Part shown: positions 8,719-16,769 of the stretch, in pieces | Position numbering within the stretch: the first letter of the stretch is position 1 | How the letters are laid out: every line of letters begins with the position of its first letter | NCBI RefSeq assembly: GCF_023566055.1 | Contig: NZ_JALIQP010000001.1 | Location: forward strand, 124,001-188,000 | Direction: 5' to 3' | DNA from: Halosolutus amylolyticus | GTDB lineage: Archaea; Halobacteriota; Halobacteria; Halobacteriales; Natrialbaceae | Length of the DNA stretch: 64,000 nucleotides | Notes under the pieces: generated by a model | Database searches by the model: none | What the model was told of the DNA's origin: nothing | What the model saw: the letters and a program-made list of their open reading frames with translations, nothing else | Program-made: the position numbers and the translations under genes

Positions 8719-9960
8719 ATGCGATACGATGACTCGGATCAGGCCCAGGAACTCGCCCAACGTGCACAAGATCTGATGGAAGAGGTCGTCCTCCCGATGG
8801 AGCGGGAGCGTCCCGGCGGGATGGCCGTCTCGAGCGGGACGATTACGAAACTCCGCGAAGCCGCACGCGAGTACGACGTCTACGCGCCACAGATCCCCGA
8901 GGAACACGGCGGGATGGGAATCGACTTCCGCGACGCACTGCCGGTCTTCGAGGAAGCCGGCCGGAGTCTGCTCGGCCCGGTGGCGATGCGCGTCGACGCG
9001 CCCGACGAGGGCAACATGCACCTGCTCGAACTGGCCGGAGACGACCTCCAGAAGGAGCAGTACCTCGATCCCCTCGTCGCGGGCGACATCAAGTCCGGCT
9101 TCTCGATGACCGAACCGATGCAGGGGGCCGGCTCCGACCCGAAGATGATCCAGACCACCGCGGAGAAAGAGGGCGACGAGTGGGTTATCGACGGCCACAA
9201 GTGGTGGACCACCCAGGGCGTCGAGGCCGACGTCCTGTTCGTCCTCGCCCGGACCGACGAGGACGCCCACCCCTACCAGGGGTGTTCGATCTTCATCGTG
9301 CCCGCGGACGCCGACGGCGTCGAGGTCGTCCGGAACGTCCCTCACATGGGCGGCGGCGCACACGGAATCTCACACGCGGAAATCGTCTACGACGACGTCC
9401 GCGTTCCCGAGGAACACCTCCTCGGTGAATTGAACCAGGGGTTCGTCCACGCACAGGAGCGACTCGGCCCTGCGCGTCTGACCCACTGCATGCGCTTCTC
9501 GGGGATGGCCCAGCGATCGCTCGACATCGCGAAGGCCTACACGAGCGAGCGGCAGGGCTTCGACTCGACGCTGTCGGACAAGCAGTCGCTGCGCCACCGT
9601 ATCGCCGACGCCGAGACCCGTCTGCACGTCGCCCGGACGGCGATCCGCGACGCGGCCGATCGGATCAGCGCCGGCGAGGAGGCACGGGTGCCCGTCTCCA
9701 TGTGCAAGGTCTTCACCGCCAACGTCACCCAGGACGCGATCGACCTCGCCGTCCAGTGTTGCGGGGCGAACGGTATCGGCAAGGATCTCCCGCTGTCGGA
9801 CTTCTACGAGTCGGTTCGGCAGTTCCGCATCGTCGACGGGGCCGACGAGGTCCACCGCCGGGTCATCGCCCGCCACGCCTTCGACGACGTCGACGAGGCG
9901 GAACTCGAGCCCGTGACCAGGTTCGGCCAGCCGAACAGACGGTCCGGCGACGGTCACTGA
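8719..9960 (+). CDS. Acyl-CoA dehydrogenase family protein (ACAD10/11-like)
   Basis: 413 aa. Domain order is that of acyl-CoA dehydrogenases: N-terminal helices, a middle beta domain with FSMTEPMQGAGSDP and the KWWTTQG segment, and a C-terminal helical domain with RQFRIVDGADEVHRRVIAR. It oxidises an acyl-CoA to the enoyl-CoA with FAD and passes electrons to electron-transfer flavoprotein. The position that is Glu in YEGT of short-chain enzymes reads VDGADE here, as in longer-chain ACAD10/11-like proteins. The chain length of the substrate is unknown. It may share regulation with the beta-oxidation genes at 36-39 kb and 54-56 kb. Confidence 0.88.
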   Translation: MRYDDSDQAQELAQRAQDLMEEVVLPMERERPGGMAVSSGTITKLREAAREYDVYAPQIPEEHGGMGIDFRDALPVFEEAGRSLLGPVAMRVDAPDEGNMHLLELAGDDLQKEQYLDPLVAGDIKSGFSMTEPMQGAGSDPKMIQTTAEKEGDEWVIDGHKWWTTQGVEADVLFVLARTDEDAHPYQGCSIFIVPADADGVEVVRNVPHMGGGAHGISHAEIVYDDVRVPEEHLLGELNQGFVHAQERLGPARLTHCMRFSGMAQRSLDIAKAYTSERQGFDSTLSDKQSLRHRIADAETRLHVARTAIRDAADRISAGEEARVPVSMCKVFTANVTQDAIDLAVQCCGANGIGKDLPLSDFYESVRQFRIVDGADEVHRRVIARHAFDDVDEAELEPVTRFGQPNRRSGDGH

Positions 9961-10013
9961 CGTCGCGGCACGAACAGCGCGGCCCATTTTCCAACCACTC
10001 GATCGGTCGCCGA

Positions 10014-11243
10014 TCACTGATCCGGACGATAGCGGTACTCCGCGGCCAGGTCCGCGGGTGTGACGATCGAGAGGTCGCCGGCCGATTCCCGGTCGACGAC
10101 TCGGTCGACGAGGTCCGCGAGCACGGCTTCCGAGTCGGCGTCGAGTTCGTGAAAGACGAACGAGGTGATTCCACCACGGGCTACCGTCTGATCGATCGCG
10201 TCGCGGGCCGTCTCGGCGTCCGGATGGACGACACGCGGGATCCGGTGTGGATCGGTGACGTGACCGTGGGCGACACCGCCGCCCGCGAACGCGAGGTCGT
10301 GATATTCGGCGGCGAGGCCGTAGCTCGCCGCATCGTACTGGCCCGCCGGATACGAGAAGTATCGTGCACCCTCGCCGTAGCCGTTCGCCGCGAGCCACCG
10401 CACTGCGCCGTCGACGTCGGCTCGCGCGTCGGCCACGTCGGTGAGCGCGAGTCCGCGGGCCGCGTGACTCCCGATCGTCCAGCCGGCGTCCGCGAGCGTC
10501 TCGACCTGGGCGGTCGTCAACCGGTCACCCTCGTGACGCGGGTCGGTACGGAGCCGATCGGGCGTGACGAACGTCGTCGCAGGGACGTCGTGCTCCGCGA
10601 GAATCGGGAGGGCCCGCGTGTAGTCCGTTTCGTACCCGCCGTCGAAGTGGATCATCACCGCCCCCGGATCGGGTCGGGGGACGAAGTGGAGGTCGTCGAT
10701 CCACAGTTCGGACGGCCCGTCTCCGGTGTGTCGCAGTATCTCGATTCGTCTCACCTCGTCTATGGACGGCTCGCCGACGAGGCGATCGATTCCGAACTGC
10801 CGACGATCGAACGGCAGCCCGCCCACGACGCGCGTCCGGTACTCGACGAAGTCACCCGCCGCGTCGTGCAGCCGCAGACGCAGGACGAGGTCCCGATCGG
10901 CCGCGACCGCCAGTCCGGGCGCGTATCCCGTCACGTCGAGCGGCTGACTCGGCGCGTAGACGGCGCTGACTCGATCGGCCGTCTCGCTCGCCGTGAGCCG
11001 ACCCGACTGCGATCCCGAAACGGCCCGCTCCCCGTCCGCTTCGAGCGATCCGCCCGCGACGAGCCACTCCTCGAGTGCCTCGAAGTCGTCGTAGGTACCT
11101 GCCTCGACGGCCACGGGATCCACGTCGGCGTCGAAATCACTCGTCCCGTCGGCGGTCTCGTTCCCTCCCGCATCGCCACCCGTCCCCAGACAGCCACCGA
11201 TCGAGAGCGTTGCCGCCACGGCAACGTACCTGCGCCGTTTCAT
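10014..11243 (-). CDS. Secreted polysaccharide deacetylase-like (NodB fold) lipoprotein with degenerate metal site
   Basis: 409 aa. The N-terminus MKRRRYVAVAATLSIGGCLG is a twin-Arg-type signal with a lipobox Cys at residue 18, so the protein is probably an exported, lipid-anchored cell-surface protein. Residues about 45-190 look like a carbohydrate-binding beta-sandwich. A NodB-type domain follows: MIHFDGGYE (about 195), the threonine-rich strand TTFVTPDRL, GSHAARG (about 258) and FSYPAGQYD. The canonical TFDDG is FDGG here, and the second His of the H-x3-H pair is Gly, so metal binding is probably altered or lost. It may bind or modify a surface polysaccharide; deacetylase activity is uncertain. 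Confidence 0.75.
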   Translation of the reverse strand: MKRRRYVAVAATLSIGGCLGTGGDAGGNETADGTSDFDADVDPVAVEAGTYDDFEALEEWLVAGGSLEADGERAVSGSQSGRLTASETADRVSAVYAPSQPLDVTGYAPGLAVAADRDLVLRLRLHDAAGDFVEYRTRVVGGLPFDRRQFGIDRLVGEPSIDEVRRIEILRHTGDGPSELWIDDLHFVPRPDPGAVMIHFDGGYETDYTRALPILAEHDVPATTFVTPDRLRTDPRHEGDRLTTAQVETLADAGWTIGSHAARGLALTDVADARADVDGAVRWLAANGYGEGARYFSYPAGQYDAASYGLAAEYHDLAFAGGGVAHGHVTDPHRIPRVVHPDAETARDAIDQTVARGGITSFVFHELDADSEAVLADLVDRVVDRESAGDLSIVTPADLAAEYRYRPDQ

Positions 11244-11387
11244 TCGGTTAGGAAACTCCCCATCGAGAGATAGGTTAGTAATGCGTCTGCTACAGCGATC
11301 GACTCCTCCGGCGCCGAATCGGCCGGCGATCGCTCCGGGCGTTCGTTACTCGTCCGATCGAGACGGAGTTCGCGGCGATCGGAGACT

Positions 11388-11407
11388 GGGCGTGGCGGGA
11401 TTCGAAC
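11388..11407 (-). repeat. Partial duplicate of tRNA-Arg 3' end (20 bp)
   Basis: The plus-strand sequence GGGCGTGGCGGGATTCGAAC at 11388-11407 is identical to 11498-11517, the acceptor and T-arm end of the tRNA-Arg gene. It has the same orientation and lies 110 bp downstream of the tRNA 3' end. Such fragments are what integrases of archaeal plasmids and viruses leave at attachment sites. The 90 bp in between contain GC-rich inverted repeats but no gene. Confidence 0.6.
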
Positions 11408-11496
11408 TACGTGAAGACGTGCTCACTTCGTTGCGCGCGTCTTCTCTCGATCGAATCTCCGGGCCCGTTCGCTCGTCGCGTCCGCTCCTCGCAGAA

Positions 11497-11569
11497 CGGG
11501 CGTGGCGGGATTCGAACCCACGATCAGAAGGTTAGGAACCTCCTGCCCTCTCCGCTAGGCCACACGCCC
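11497..11569 (-). tRNA. tRNA-Arg (anticodon CCU)
   Basis: The minus strand folds as a full cloverleaf. The acceptor stem GGGCGTG pairs with CACGCCC, and the D-arm lies around GCC-TAGCGGA-GGC. The anticodon stem GGAGG pairs with CCTTC around the 7-base loop TTCCTAA, which gives anticodon CCU and reads AGG. The variable loop is 5 bases. The T stem GTGGG pairs with CCCGC around TTCGAAT. The discriminator base is G. There is no intron and no encoded CCA. Confidence 0.93.
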
Positions 11570-11578
11570 CGGAAAAAC

Positions 11579-11869
11579 TCAGTTGGTTTCCGTTTCGGTC
11601 TCGGTCTCTTCTTCGCTGGTGACCGGTTCGGTGTCGACGAAGTCGTCTTCTTCCTCCTCTTCCTCGAATCCGGAGTCACGCATCTCTTCGAGTTCCGTTT
11701 CGACCTTTTCACGCCCCTTCTGGAATTCGCCCATGGCCTCGCCGGTCGAGCGCGCCAACTTTGGGATCTTGTTGGCCCCGAACAGCAAGATGGCGATGAA
11801 AAGGATGATCAGCAGTTCCGGACCCCCGGGTGCGCCGGGGATGAACAGCGGTGCGATTTCGGCTACCAT
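11579..11869 (-). CDS. tatA: Sec-independent protein translocase TatA
   Basis: 96 aa from ATG 11869. An upstream in-frame TTG is less likely, because the ATG lies about 31 nt after a clear TATA box. Residues 1-33 hold a short exterior segment and one transmembrane helix (ELLIILFIAILLFGANKIP), followed by the amphipathic helix KLARSTGEAMGEFQKG typical of TatA/TatE. The highly acidic tail (EEEEEEDDFVD) is usual in haloarchaea. It forms the channel-like part of the twin-arginine pathway, which haloarchaea use for many exported proteins, including several in this window. Confidence 0.93.
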   Translation of the reverse strand: MVAEIAPLFIPGAPGGPELLIILFIAILLFGANKIPKLARSTGEAMGEFQKGREKVETELEEMRDSGFEEEEEEDDFVDTEPVTSEEETETETETN

Positions 11870-11894
11870 CTCTATGCGTGGCTTACCGACTGGC

Positions 11895-11904
11895 AATTAT
11901 AACC
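11895..11904 (-). promoter_or_regulatory. TATA box of tatA
   Basis: On the minus strand GGTTATAATT is centred about 31 nt before the chosen ATG at 11869. This supports that start and a leaderless or very short-leader mRNA. Confidence 0.6.
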
Positions 11905-12099
11905 TTTTTGGAGCGAGCAGCCTGACACTACCCGAATCAAACACCTTCCACCCTGAGAACAAGGTCTCTCGACGGCTTTCGGGTCGACCCACCACCCCGA
12001 TTATCGCCGTCCTATCGGCTCCCTTTCAGGTACGATCCCGGGCTCGGAAGCGGCCCTGAACGGTCTGCCGTCGGGCGAACCGATCGTCACAGCGGTCGG

Positions 12100-12255
12100 T
12101 CAGACCCAGTTCTCGTCGCTCGTGCGCCTCGTCTCGCGGCAGGCGTAACACAACCCCAGCCGCTGATCCGTGGCCGATCGCTTCTTGTGGCCACAGTGTG
12201 TTCCCTCCCGGTCGTCGGGGTCGACCGGTCGCCGGTGACGTCCATTGGTTACCAT
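12100..12255 (-). CDS. Small zinc-finger-like protein
   Basis: 51 aa beginning at ATG 12255. The C-terminal half reads HCGHKKRSATDQRLGLCYAC, that is C-x2-H followed 12 residues later by C-x2-C, a plausible one-zinc finger, in a basic N-terminal and mixed C-terminal context. Haloarchaea encode many such 45-80-residue zinc-finger proteins, mostly of unknown or regulatory function. It lies divergently from the peroxiredoxin gene about 200 bp away. Support is the spaced Cys/His pattern only; the larger reading frame on this strand, which continues upstream into the peroxiredoxin gene, is a shadow. Confidence 0.5.
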   Translation of the reverse strand: MVTNGRHRRPVDPDDREGTHCGHKKRSATDQRLGLCYACRETRRTSDENWV

Positions 12256-12459
12256 ACCCTGGTCGATATGACCCGACAGACAGTCTTTAGTCTCGTCCCT
12301 GAAATCGTCGGCGTGATACCGTCCGTCGGCTACCCGGTCCCCTCCTCCGGCGCCCTGCCCCGACACAGTCGGTCCGGACGGTGAATCGATCGACGGCCCG
12401 TCGGGCGCGTTGTTCCGCGAACGAAACTGTCTTTCCGACTTATCCGTAATGATCCGACG

Positions 12460-12936
12460 ATGGCAACCACTGGCGACGACGCACCGGACTTCACCGCACC
12501 GCTTGCGACCGGCGACATCGAATCGTTCACCCTCTCGGACCGCCTCGACGAGGCCCCGCTCGTCCTGGCGTTCTTCCCGGGCGCGTTCACCAGCGTCTGT
12601 ACCACCGAGATGTGCGAGTTCCAGGACCGCCTCGCGGCGTTCGACGACCTCGACGCGACCGTCTACGGCGTCAGCCGCGACTCCCCGTTCACGCTGAACG
12701 AGTTCCGCGCGCAGAACGACCTCGAGTTCGGCCTCATCAGCGACTACAACAAGGAGATCGTCGACGACTACGACGTCGAGATGGACTTCGCCGAGCTCGG
12801 CGTCTACGGCGTCGCCAAGCGATCGGTGTTCGTCGTCGACGGCGACGGCGAGATTTCCTACGCGTGGGTCAGCGACGATCCCGGCGTCGAACCGGAGTAC
12901 GACGAGGTCGAGCAGGCGGTCGCCGACGCATCGTAA
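12460..12936 (+). CDS. Peroxiredoxin (PrxQ/BCP-like, AhpC/TSA family)
   Basis: 158 aa thioredoxin-fold peroxidase. FFPGAFTSVCTTEMC carries the P-x3-T-x2-C active site with peroxidatic Cys47, and Cys52 five residues later. This C-x4-C spacing is that of atypical 2-Cys PrxQ/BCP enzymes. It reduces hydrogen peroxide and organic peroxides in the cytoplasm with thioredoxin-like donors. The ATG lies close behind AT-rich sequence (12429-12446), consistent with a leaderless transcript. Together with katG at 24.4 kb it contributes to peroxide defence. Confidence 0.92.
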   Translation: MATTGDDAPDFTAPLATGDIESFTLSDRLDEAPLVLAFFPGAFTSVCTTEMCEFQDRLAAFDDLDATVYGVSRDSPFTLNEFRAQNDLEFGLISDYNKEIVDDYDVEMDFAELGVYGVAKRSVFVVDGDGEISYAWVSDDPGVEPEYDEVEQAVADAS

Positions 12937-12952
12937 TCGCCGGCGTCGCAGG

Positions 12953-12961
12953 GCTTTTTTA
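12953..12961 (+). promoter_or_regulatory. TATA box of HD-domain hydrolase gene
   Basis: GCTTTTTTA is centred about 26 nt before ATG 12983 and about 20 nt after the peroxiredoxin stop. The HD gene therefore probably has its own leaderless promoter rather than read-through only. Confidence 0.5.
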
Positions 12962-12982
12962 GCCAGCAGGCGACGTGTCTCT

Positions 12983-13798
12983 ATGAGCGATTCTGCCGAC
13001 GCCGAGTCCGCCGGCCGCATCTACGATCCCGACGACGACCACCCCTTCCCCGACGAGAAACTCAATCGCGTCCTCGCGTTTATCGACGAGGACGAGGAGA
13101 TCCAGACCTACCTCGAGGCCCAGAACGTCAACGCCGTCGATCGGATGCGATACAACGATCACGGCACGAAGCACATCGAGATCGTCCGCAACCGCGCGCT
13201 CTGCCTGTACGACCTGCTGAAAGCCGGTGACGTCGACTTCAACGGCGCGCGCCAGCAGGACCTCGCGGAGGAAGACGAGTCGGTCATCATCGCGCTGGCG
13301 GCCACCCTCCACGACGTCGGCCACGTCGTCCACCGCGACGAGCACGTCTACTACTCGATTCCACTCGCGGCCGACATCCTCGATCGCATCCTGCCCGAGT
13401 TCTACGACGTCGCCGAGCAGGTCCGCGTCAAGGGCGAAGTCCTCCACGCGATCCTCTGTCACCACACCGCCGAGAACCCCCTGACGACCGAGGCCGGCGT
13501 CATCCGCGTCGCCGACGCCCTCGACATGGAGAGCGGCCGATCGCGGATTCCCTACGAACACGGCGGCCGCGGCATCAACACCCTCTCGAGCCAGGCGATC
13601 AGCCGCGTCTCGCTCCAGGAGGGCGACACCCGTCCCGTGATGGTCGAGATCGCCATGACCAACGCCGCGGGCGTCTACCAGGTCGACAACCTGCTCAAGG
13701 CCAAACTCCGCGGCTCCGGCCTCGAGGACGAGATCCGGATCGTCGCGGTCAACACGAACGAGAACCGCGAGCAACTCGTCGAACGGATCGAACTCTAA
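12983..13798 (+). CDS. HD-domain metal-dependent phosphohydrolase
   Basis: 271 aa. HD-superfamily metal ligands are visible in order: H (HGTKHIEIV, about residue 56), the HD pair in ATLHDVGH (about 110), H in VHRDEHVYY, and H in CHHTAEN. The DALDMESGRSR segment with a conserved Asp completes the fold. Such proteins hydrolyse phosphoesters of nucleotides or cyclic nucleotides; the substrate is unknown. The C-terminal 80 residues (from SLQEGDTRPV) form an extra alpha/beta domain seen in archaeal relatives. It follows the peroxiredoxin gene by 46 bp. Confidence 0.85.
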   Translation: MSDSADAESAGRIYDPDDDHPFPDEKLNRVLAFIDEDEEIQTYLEAQNVNAVDRMRYNDHGTKHIEIVRNRALCLYDLLKAGDVDFNGARQQDLAEEDESVIIALAATLHDVGHVVHRDEHVYYSIPLAADILDRILPEFYDVAEQVRVKGEVLHAILCHHTAENPLTTEAGVIRVADALDMESGRSRIPYEHGGRGINTLSSQAISRVSLQEGDTRPVMVEIAMTNAAGVYQVDNLLKAKLRGSGLEDEIRIVAVNTNENREQLVERIEL

Positions 13799-14057
13799 GG
13801 AACGAACGTTTGACACCAACCTTTTGCTCTGCGGGCTGGCAGTGCCACCCCTCGGCAAGACGTCGATGAAAAGCCTCTTCGCGGTGCCACCTCTGTAACT
13901 TATCCTGCCCTCCCCCGTTGAGCGGACCCGAAGGGCCCGCGATGCTCGGAAGAGGGCGCTCTTCCGTTGATTCGCGAGGTGCACCGCTCTCTGCAGTGTG
14001 CCTCACTCCTGGCCAACAGGTTTGAGGGATTTCGAGTCAGCCGATCGATACGATCGC
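13799..14057. other. Gene-free stretch with hairpins
   Basis: 259 bp between two convergent genes with no credible reading frame. It holds a hairpin with 8-bp arms CGGAAGAG/CTCTTCCG (13947-13966), the near-palindrome GGACCCGAAGGGCCC (about 13924), and GTGCCACC twice (near 13839 and 13886). The CTTTTGCT and CTTATCCTG segments could be promoter or terminator elements. No family was recognised. Confidence 0.35.
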
Positions 14058-14282
14058 TCAGGCGATCTCGAAGCCGTCGTCGGTCCGCTCGAGGTGGCCC
14101 TCGTCGCGAAGCGTCCCGGTGATCGAGAGGACGACACCACGACTGAGATCGAGGTGTTCCCGAAGCTCTTCGGCTGTCGCGCCGTCGTTGAGCGCCACGT
14201 AGAGGTAGACCAGCTTGCCGCGCGCGGAATCGAGTTCCGCCGGGACCGAGACGTCTGCCCCCGGTGATGGTGACGAACCCAT
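14058..14282 (-). CDS. Small winged-helix (MarR/TrmB-like) transcriptional regulator
   Basis: 74 aa, the size of single-domain haloarchaeal winged-helix proteins. The pattern fits the fold: PAELDSARGKLVYLYVALND (helix 1), ATAEELREHLDL (helix 2), RGVVLSITGTLRDEGHLE (recognition helix and wing) and RTDDGFEIA. There is no ligand domain. It probably binds DNA as a dimer; the target is unknown. It converges with the HD-hydrolase gene. Confidence 0.75.
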   Translation of the reverse strand: MGSSPSPGADVSVPAELDSARGKLVYLYVALNDGATAEELREHLDLSRGVVLSITGTLRDEGHLERTDDGFEIA

Positions 14283-14432
14283 ACCGGGAGATTCCGTCGC
14301 TGACAGGTATACCTTCTGCCTGCACCGATCGTCCGTCCCGGTGATACGATCCGCGTGCGATCGGTGCTAGCGCGTCCCTAACCGGCAGGCGAGGCGCTTT
14401 TGTACTCGACGCTGCGAGTGAGCACGAGAACG

Positions 14433-14627
14433 ATGTCGACGCACGTTACTCTCCTCGCGCTCCTGACCGGATTGGTCACAGGGGTCCTGTTTCGCTTTCT
14501 CAACGTCCCGATCCCCGCACCGCCGGAACTTCCCGGTATCGTGGGAATTATCGGGATCTACGTCGGGTACAAGCTGATCGACCACTTGGACGTCGGGATC
14601 GATCTCCTCGACGTACTGGGCGCATAA
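14433..14627 (+). CDS. XapX-domain small membrane protein
   Basis: 64 aa from ATG 14433; the in-frame TTG at 14400 is less likely. Two hydrophobic helices flank the signature FRFLNVPIPAPPELPGIVGI, followed by YVGYKLID, the XapX domain pattern found in small bacterial and archaeal membrane proteins. The molecular role of the family is not established. A T-rich box (GCTTTTGTA, 14396-14404) lies about 33 nt before the start. Confidence 0.8.
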   Translation: MSTHVTLLALLTGLVTGVLFRFLNVPIPAPPELPGIVGIIGIYVGYKLIDHLDVGIDLLDVLGA

Positions 14628-14645
14628 CGGCAGTGGAGGCCCCGG

Positions 14646-14837
14646 TCAGGACGACTCGATCGCGAGCGACCCCTTCGCCAGGGCCCAAATAACCAGCAGG
14701 ATCGCCGCCGGAGCGAGAATCGCGACGCCGACGGACAGTACGACAGGTGACACGAACGTCCGGATCTGCAGGACGATGATGACGAGGAGGAGTCCGATAA
14801 CGACGTTCAGTCGACGAACGATTCTGTCGTCGCTCAT
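14646..14837 (-). CDS. Small two-helix membrane protein
   Basis: 63 aa. A charged N-terminus (MSDDRIVRRLN) precedes two hydrophobic segments (about residues 11-27 and 31-53), and the protein ends in a short polar tail. It is not recognised as a named family. It converges with the XapX gene with an 18-nt gap and precedes nothing on its own strand before sdhA. Coding status is supported by clean topology, an ATG start and GC-rich third positions; the function is unknown. Confidence 0.6.
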   Translation of the reverse strand: MSDDRIVRRLNVVIGLLLVIIVLQIRTFVSPVVLSVGVAILAPAAILLVIWALAKGSLAIESS

Positions 14838-14927
14838 CGACTAGAGATGGCCTGCACCGAAGTATAATTCTGCCGACGTCGATCGAAAGCGAAGCCAAAC
14901 GGCGGTCGAAATAACGGCCGAAAGGCG

Positions 14928-16766
14928 TCAGTAACTGCGCACTTTCGGCTCGTAGGTCTTCTCCTGGCCCTCGAGAATGACGGGGCGGTAGAAGACAGAC
15001 GGCTCGCCGTCGTTCCACGAGACGAGCGTGTGCTTGAGCCACTCGTCGTCGCGACGTTCCTGGTACTCCTGGCGCCAGTGGGCACCGCGGAACTCGTTGC
15101 GCACGAGCGCGCCGATCGCGATCGTTTCGGCGACGTCGATCAGGTTCCGCGTCTCGTAGGTCATCTGCAGGTCCGTGTTGAACGTCCGCGAGGGATCGTC
15201 GACGTAGACGTCCTGGTACTCCTCGCGGCACTCGCGGATGATCTTTAGCGCCTTCCGGATGCCGTCTTCGGTACGGAACACGTTGACGTAGTCGGTCATC
15301 GCGTTCTGGAGTTTCTGGCGGATCTCCGCGTGCTGGACCCCCGTGTCCTTGTCCAGAAGCCGATCGACGCGGGCGCGTTCACGTTCGACGGCGCGCTCGA
15401 GTAGTCCTTCGGCGTCGGCAGTGACGCCGCCGTCGGCAGCGACGCCGTCACTCGTGTCGATGCCAGCGGCACCGGGCGTCACCGGGAACTCGGTCTCGGT
15501 CTCGTCTTCGACGTCGTCGCCGTAGCCCGTCCGGATCTCGGCCTCACCGAGGTCATCGCCGGCGGCGTGGCGACCGGCCCGCTTGCCGAAGACGATCAGT
15601 TCGGGCAGGGCGTTCCCGCCGAGGCGGTTCCCGCCGTGGACGGAGACGCAGGCGCACTCGCCGGCCGCGTAGAGGCCGTCGATGCAGCTCTGGCCGTTCT
15701 CGTCGACCTCGATGCCGCCCATCGCGTAGTGCTGGCCGGGCTTGACCGGCATCGGTTCGACGAGGCCGTCGACGCCCTCGAAGTCCTCTGCCAGGTGCAG
15801 GATGTTCTCCAGGCGATCGAGGATCCGTTCCTCGCCGAGGTGGCGCATGTCGAGGTGGACGTACTCGTCGTCGACGCCGCGCCCTTCGTCCACTTCGGTG
15901 AGCTCGGCGCGGGCGACGACGTCGCGGCTGGCGAGTTCGCCGGAGTTGTTCGCGTAGCCGTGCTCGAACATGAAGCGTTCGCCCTCGCTGTTGTAGAGGA
16001 TGCCGCCCTCACCGCGGACGCCCTCGGAGATGAGGACTCCCGTGGAGGGGAGCGACGTGGGGTGGAACTGGATGAACTCCATGTCCTCGAGCGGGACGCC
16101 CGCACGGTAGGCCATCGCGTGTCCGTCGCCGGTACAGGAGACCGCGTTGGTGGTGTGATCGAAGGCCTGACCGGGACCGCCTGACGCGAGGACGACACCC
16201 TGGCTCGCCTTGAACCCCTCGACCTTCCCGGACTGGACGTCGTAGGCGACGACGCCGTGACACTCCCGATCGTTCGGGTCCGGTTCGTCGCTCGTCGCGA
16301 GGTTCATGACGTACCACTCGTCGTAGACCTGGATACCGCGCTTGACGACCTGCTCGTACATCACGTGAAGCAGGTGGTGGCCGGTCTCCGCGCCGGCGTA
16401 GGTGGTTCGCGGGTACGAGAGGCCGCCGAACGGCCGCTGGGAGACGCGTCCGTCCTCCTCGCGGGAGAACGGCATCCCCCAGTGCTCGAGGGTGATCGTC
16501 TCCTCGGGGGCGTCCTGCGCGAGGGTCTCGACCGCCGGGGCATCGCCCAGGTAGTCCGACCCTTTCATCGTGTCGTAGGCGTGCAGTTCCCAGTCGTCGC
16601 CCTCCTGGAGCGCCGCGTTGATTCCGCCCTCCGCTGCGCCGGTGTGGCTGCGGACGGGGTGCAGTTTCGTGACGATCGCCACGTCGGCGCCCGCTTCGTG
16701 CGCTGCGATCGCGGCCCGGAGGCCGGCGCCGCCGGCGCCGACCACGATGACGTCGTGTTCGTACAT
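14928..16766 (-). CDS. sdhA: Succinate dehydrogenase/fumarate reductase flavoprotein subunit
   Basis: 612 aa. The FAD-binding GAGGAGLRAA lies at the N-terminus, and RSHTGAAEGGINAAL contains His41, the expected site of covalent FAD attachment. Active-site segments include FIQFHPTSL, EGVRGEGG and HGGNRLGGNALPEL, and the C-terminal helical domain ends near KTYEPKVRSY. It oxidises succinate to fumarate in the TCA cycle on the cytoplasmic side of the membrane. It is the last gene of the sdhC-D-B-A operon, 3 nt after sdhB. An acidic insert (about residues 420-450) carries a run of Gly/Ala/Asp/Thr, a haloarchaeal trait. Confidence 0.96.
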   Translation of the reverse strand: MYEHDVIVVGAGGAGLRAAIAAHEAGADVAIVTKLHPVRSHTGAAEGGINAALQEGDDWELHAYDTMKGSDYLGDAPAVETLAQDAPEETITLEHWGMPFSREEDGRVSQRPFGGLSYPRTTYAGAETGHHLLHVMYEQVVKRGIQVYDEWYVMNLATSDEPDPNDRECHGVVAYDVQSGKVEGFKASQGVVLASGGPGQAFDHTTNAVSCTGDGHAMAYRAGVPLEDMEFIQFHPTSLPSTGVLISEGVRGEGGILYNSEGERFMFEHGYANNSGELASRDVVARAELTEVDEGRGVDDEYVHLDMRHLGEERILDRLENILHLAEDFEGVDGLVEPMPVKPGQHYAMGGIEVDENGQSCIDGLYAAGECACVSVHGGNRLGGNALPELIVFGKRAGRHAAGDDLGEAEIRTGYGDDVEDETETEFPVTPGAAGIDTSDGVAADGGVTADAEGLLERAVERERARVDRLLDKDTGVQHAEIRQKLQNAMTDYVNVFRTEDGIRKALKIIRECREEYQDVYVDDPSRTFNTDLQMTYETRNLIDVAETIAIGALVRNEFRGAHWRQEYQERRDDEWLKHTLVSWNDGEPSVFYRPVILEGQEKTYEPKVRSY

Positions 16767-16769
16767 AGA

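Noticed and set aside
12100..13020. Long minus-strand frame across the peroxiredoxin gene
   Set aside because: Most of it is antisense to the clear peroxiredoxin gene and shows no protein-like pattern; only its last 51 codons look real.
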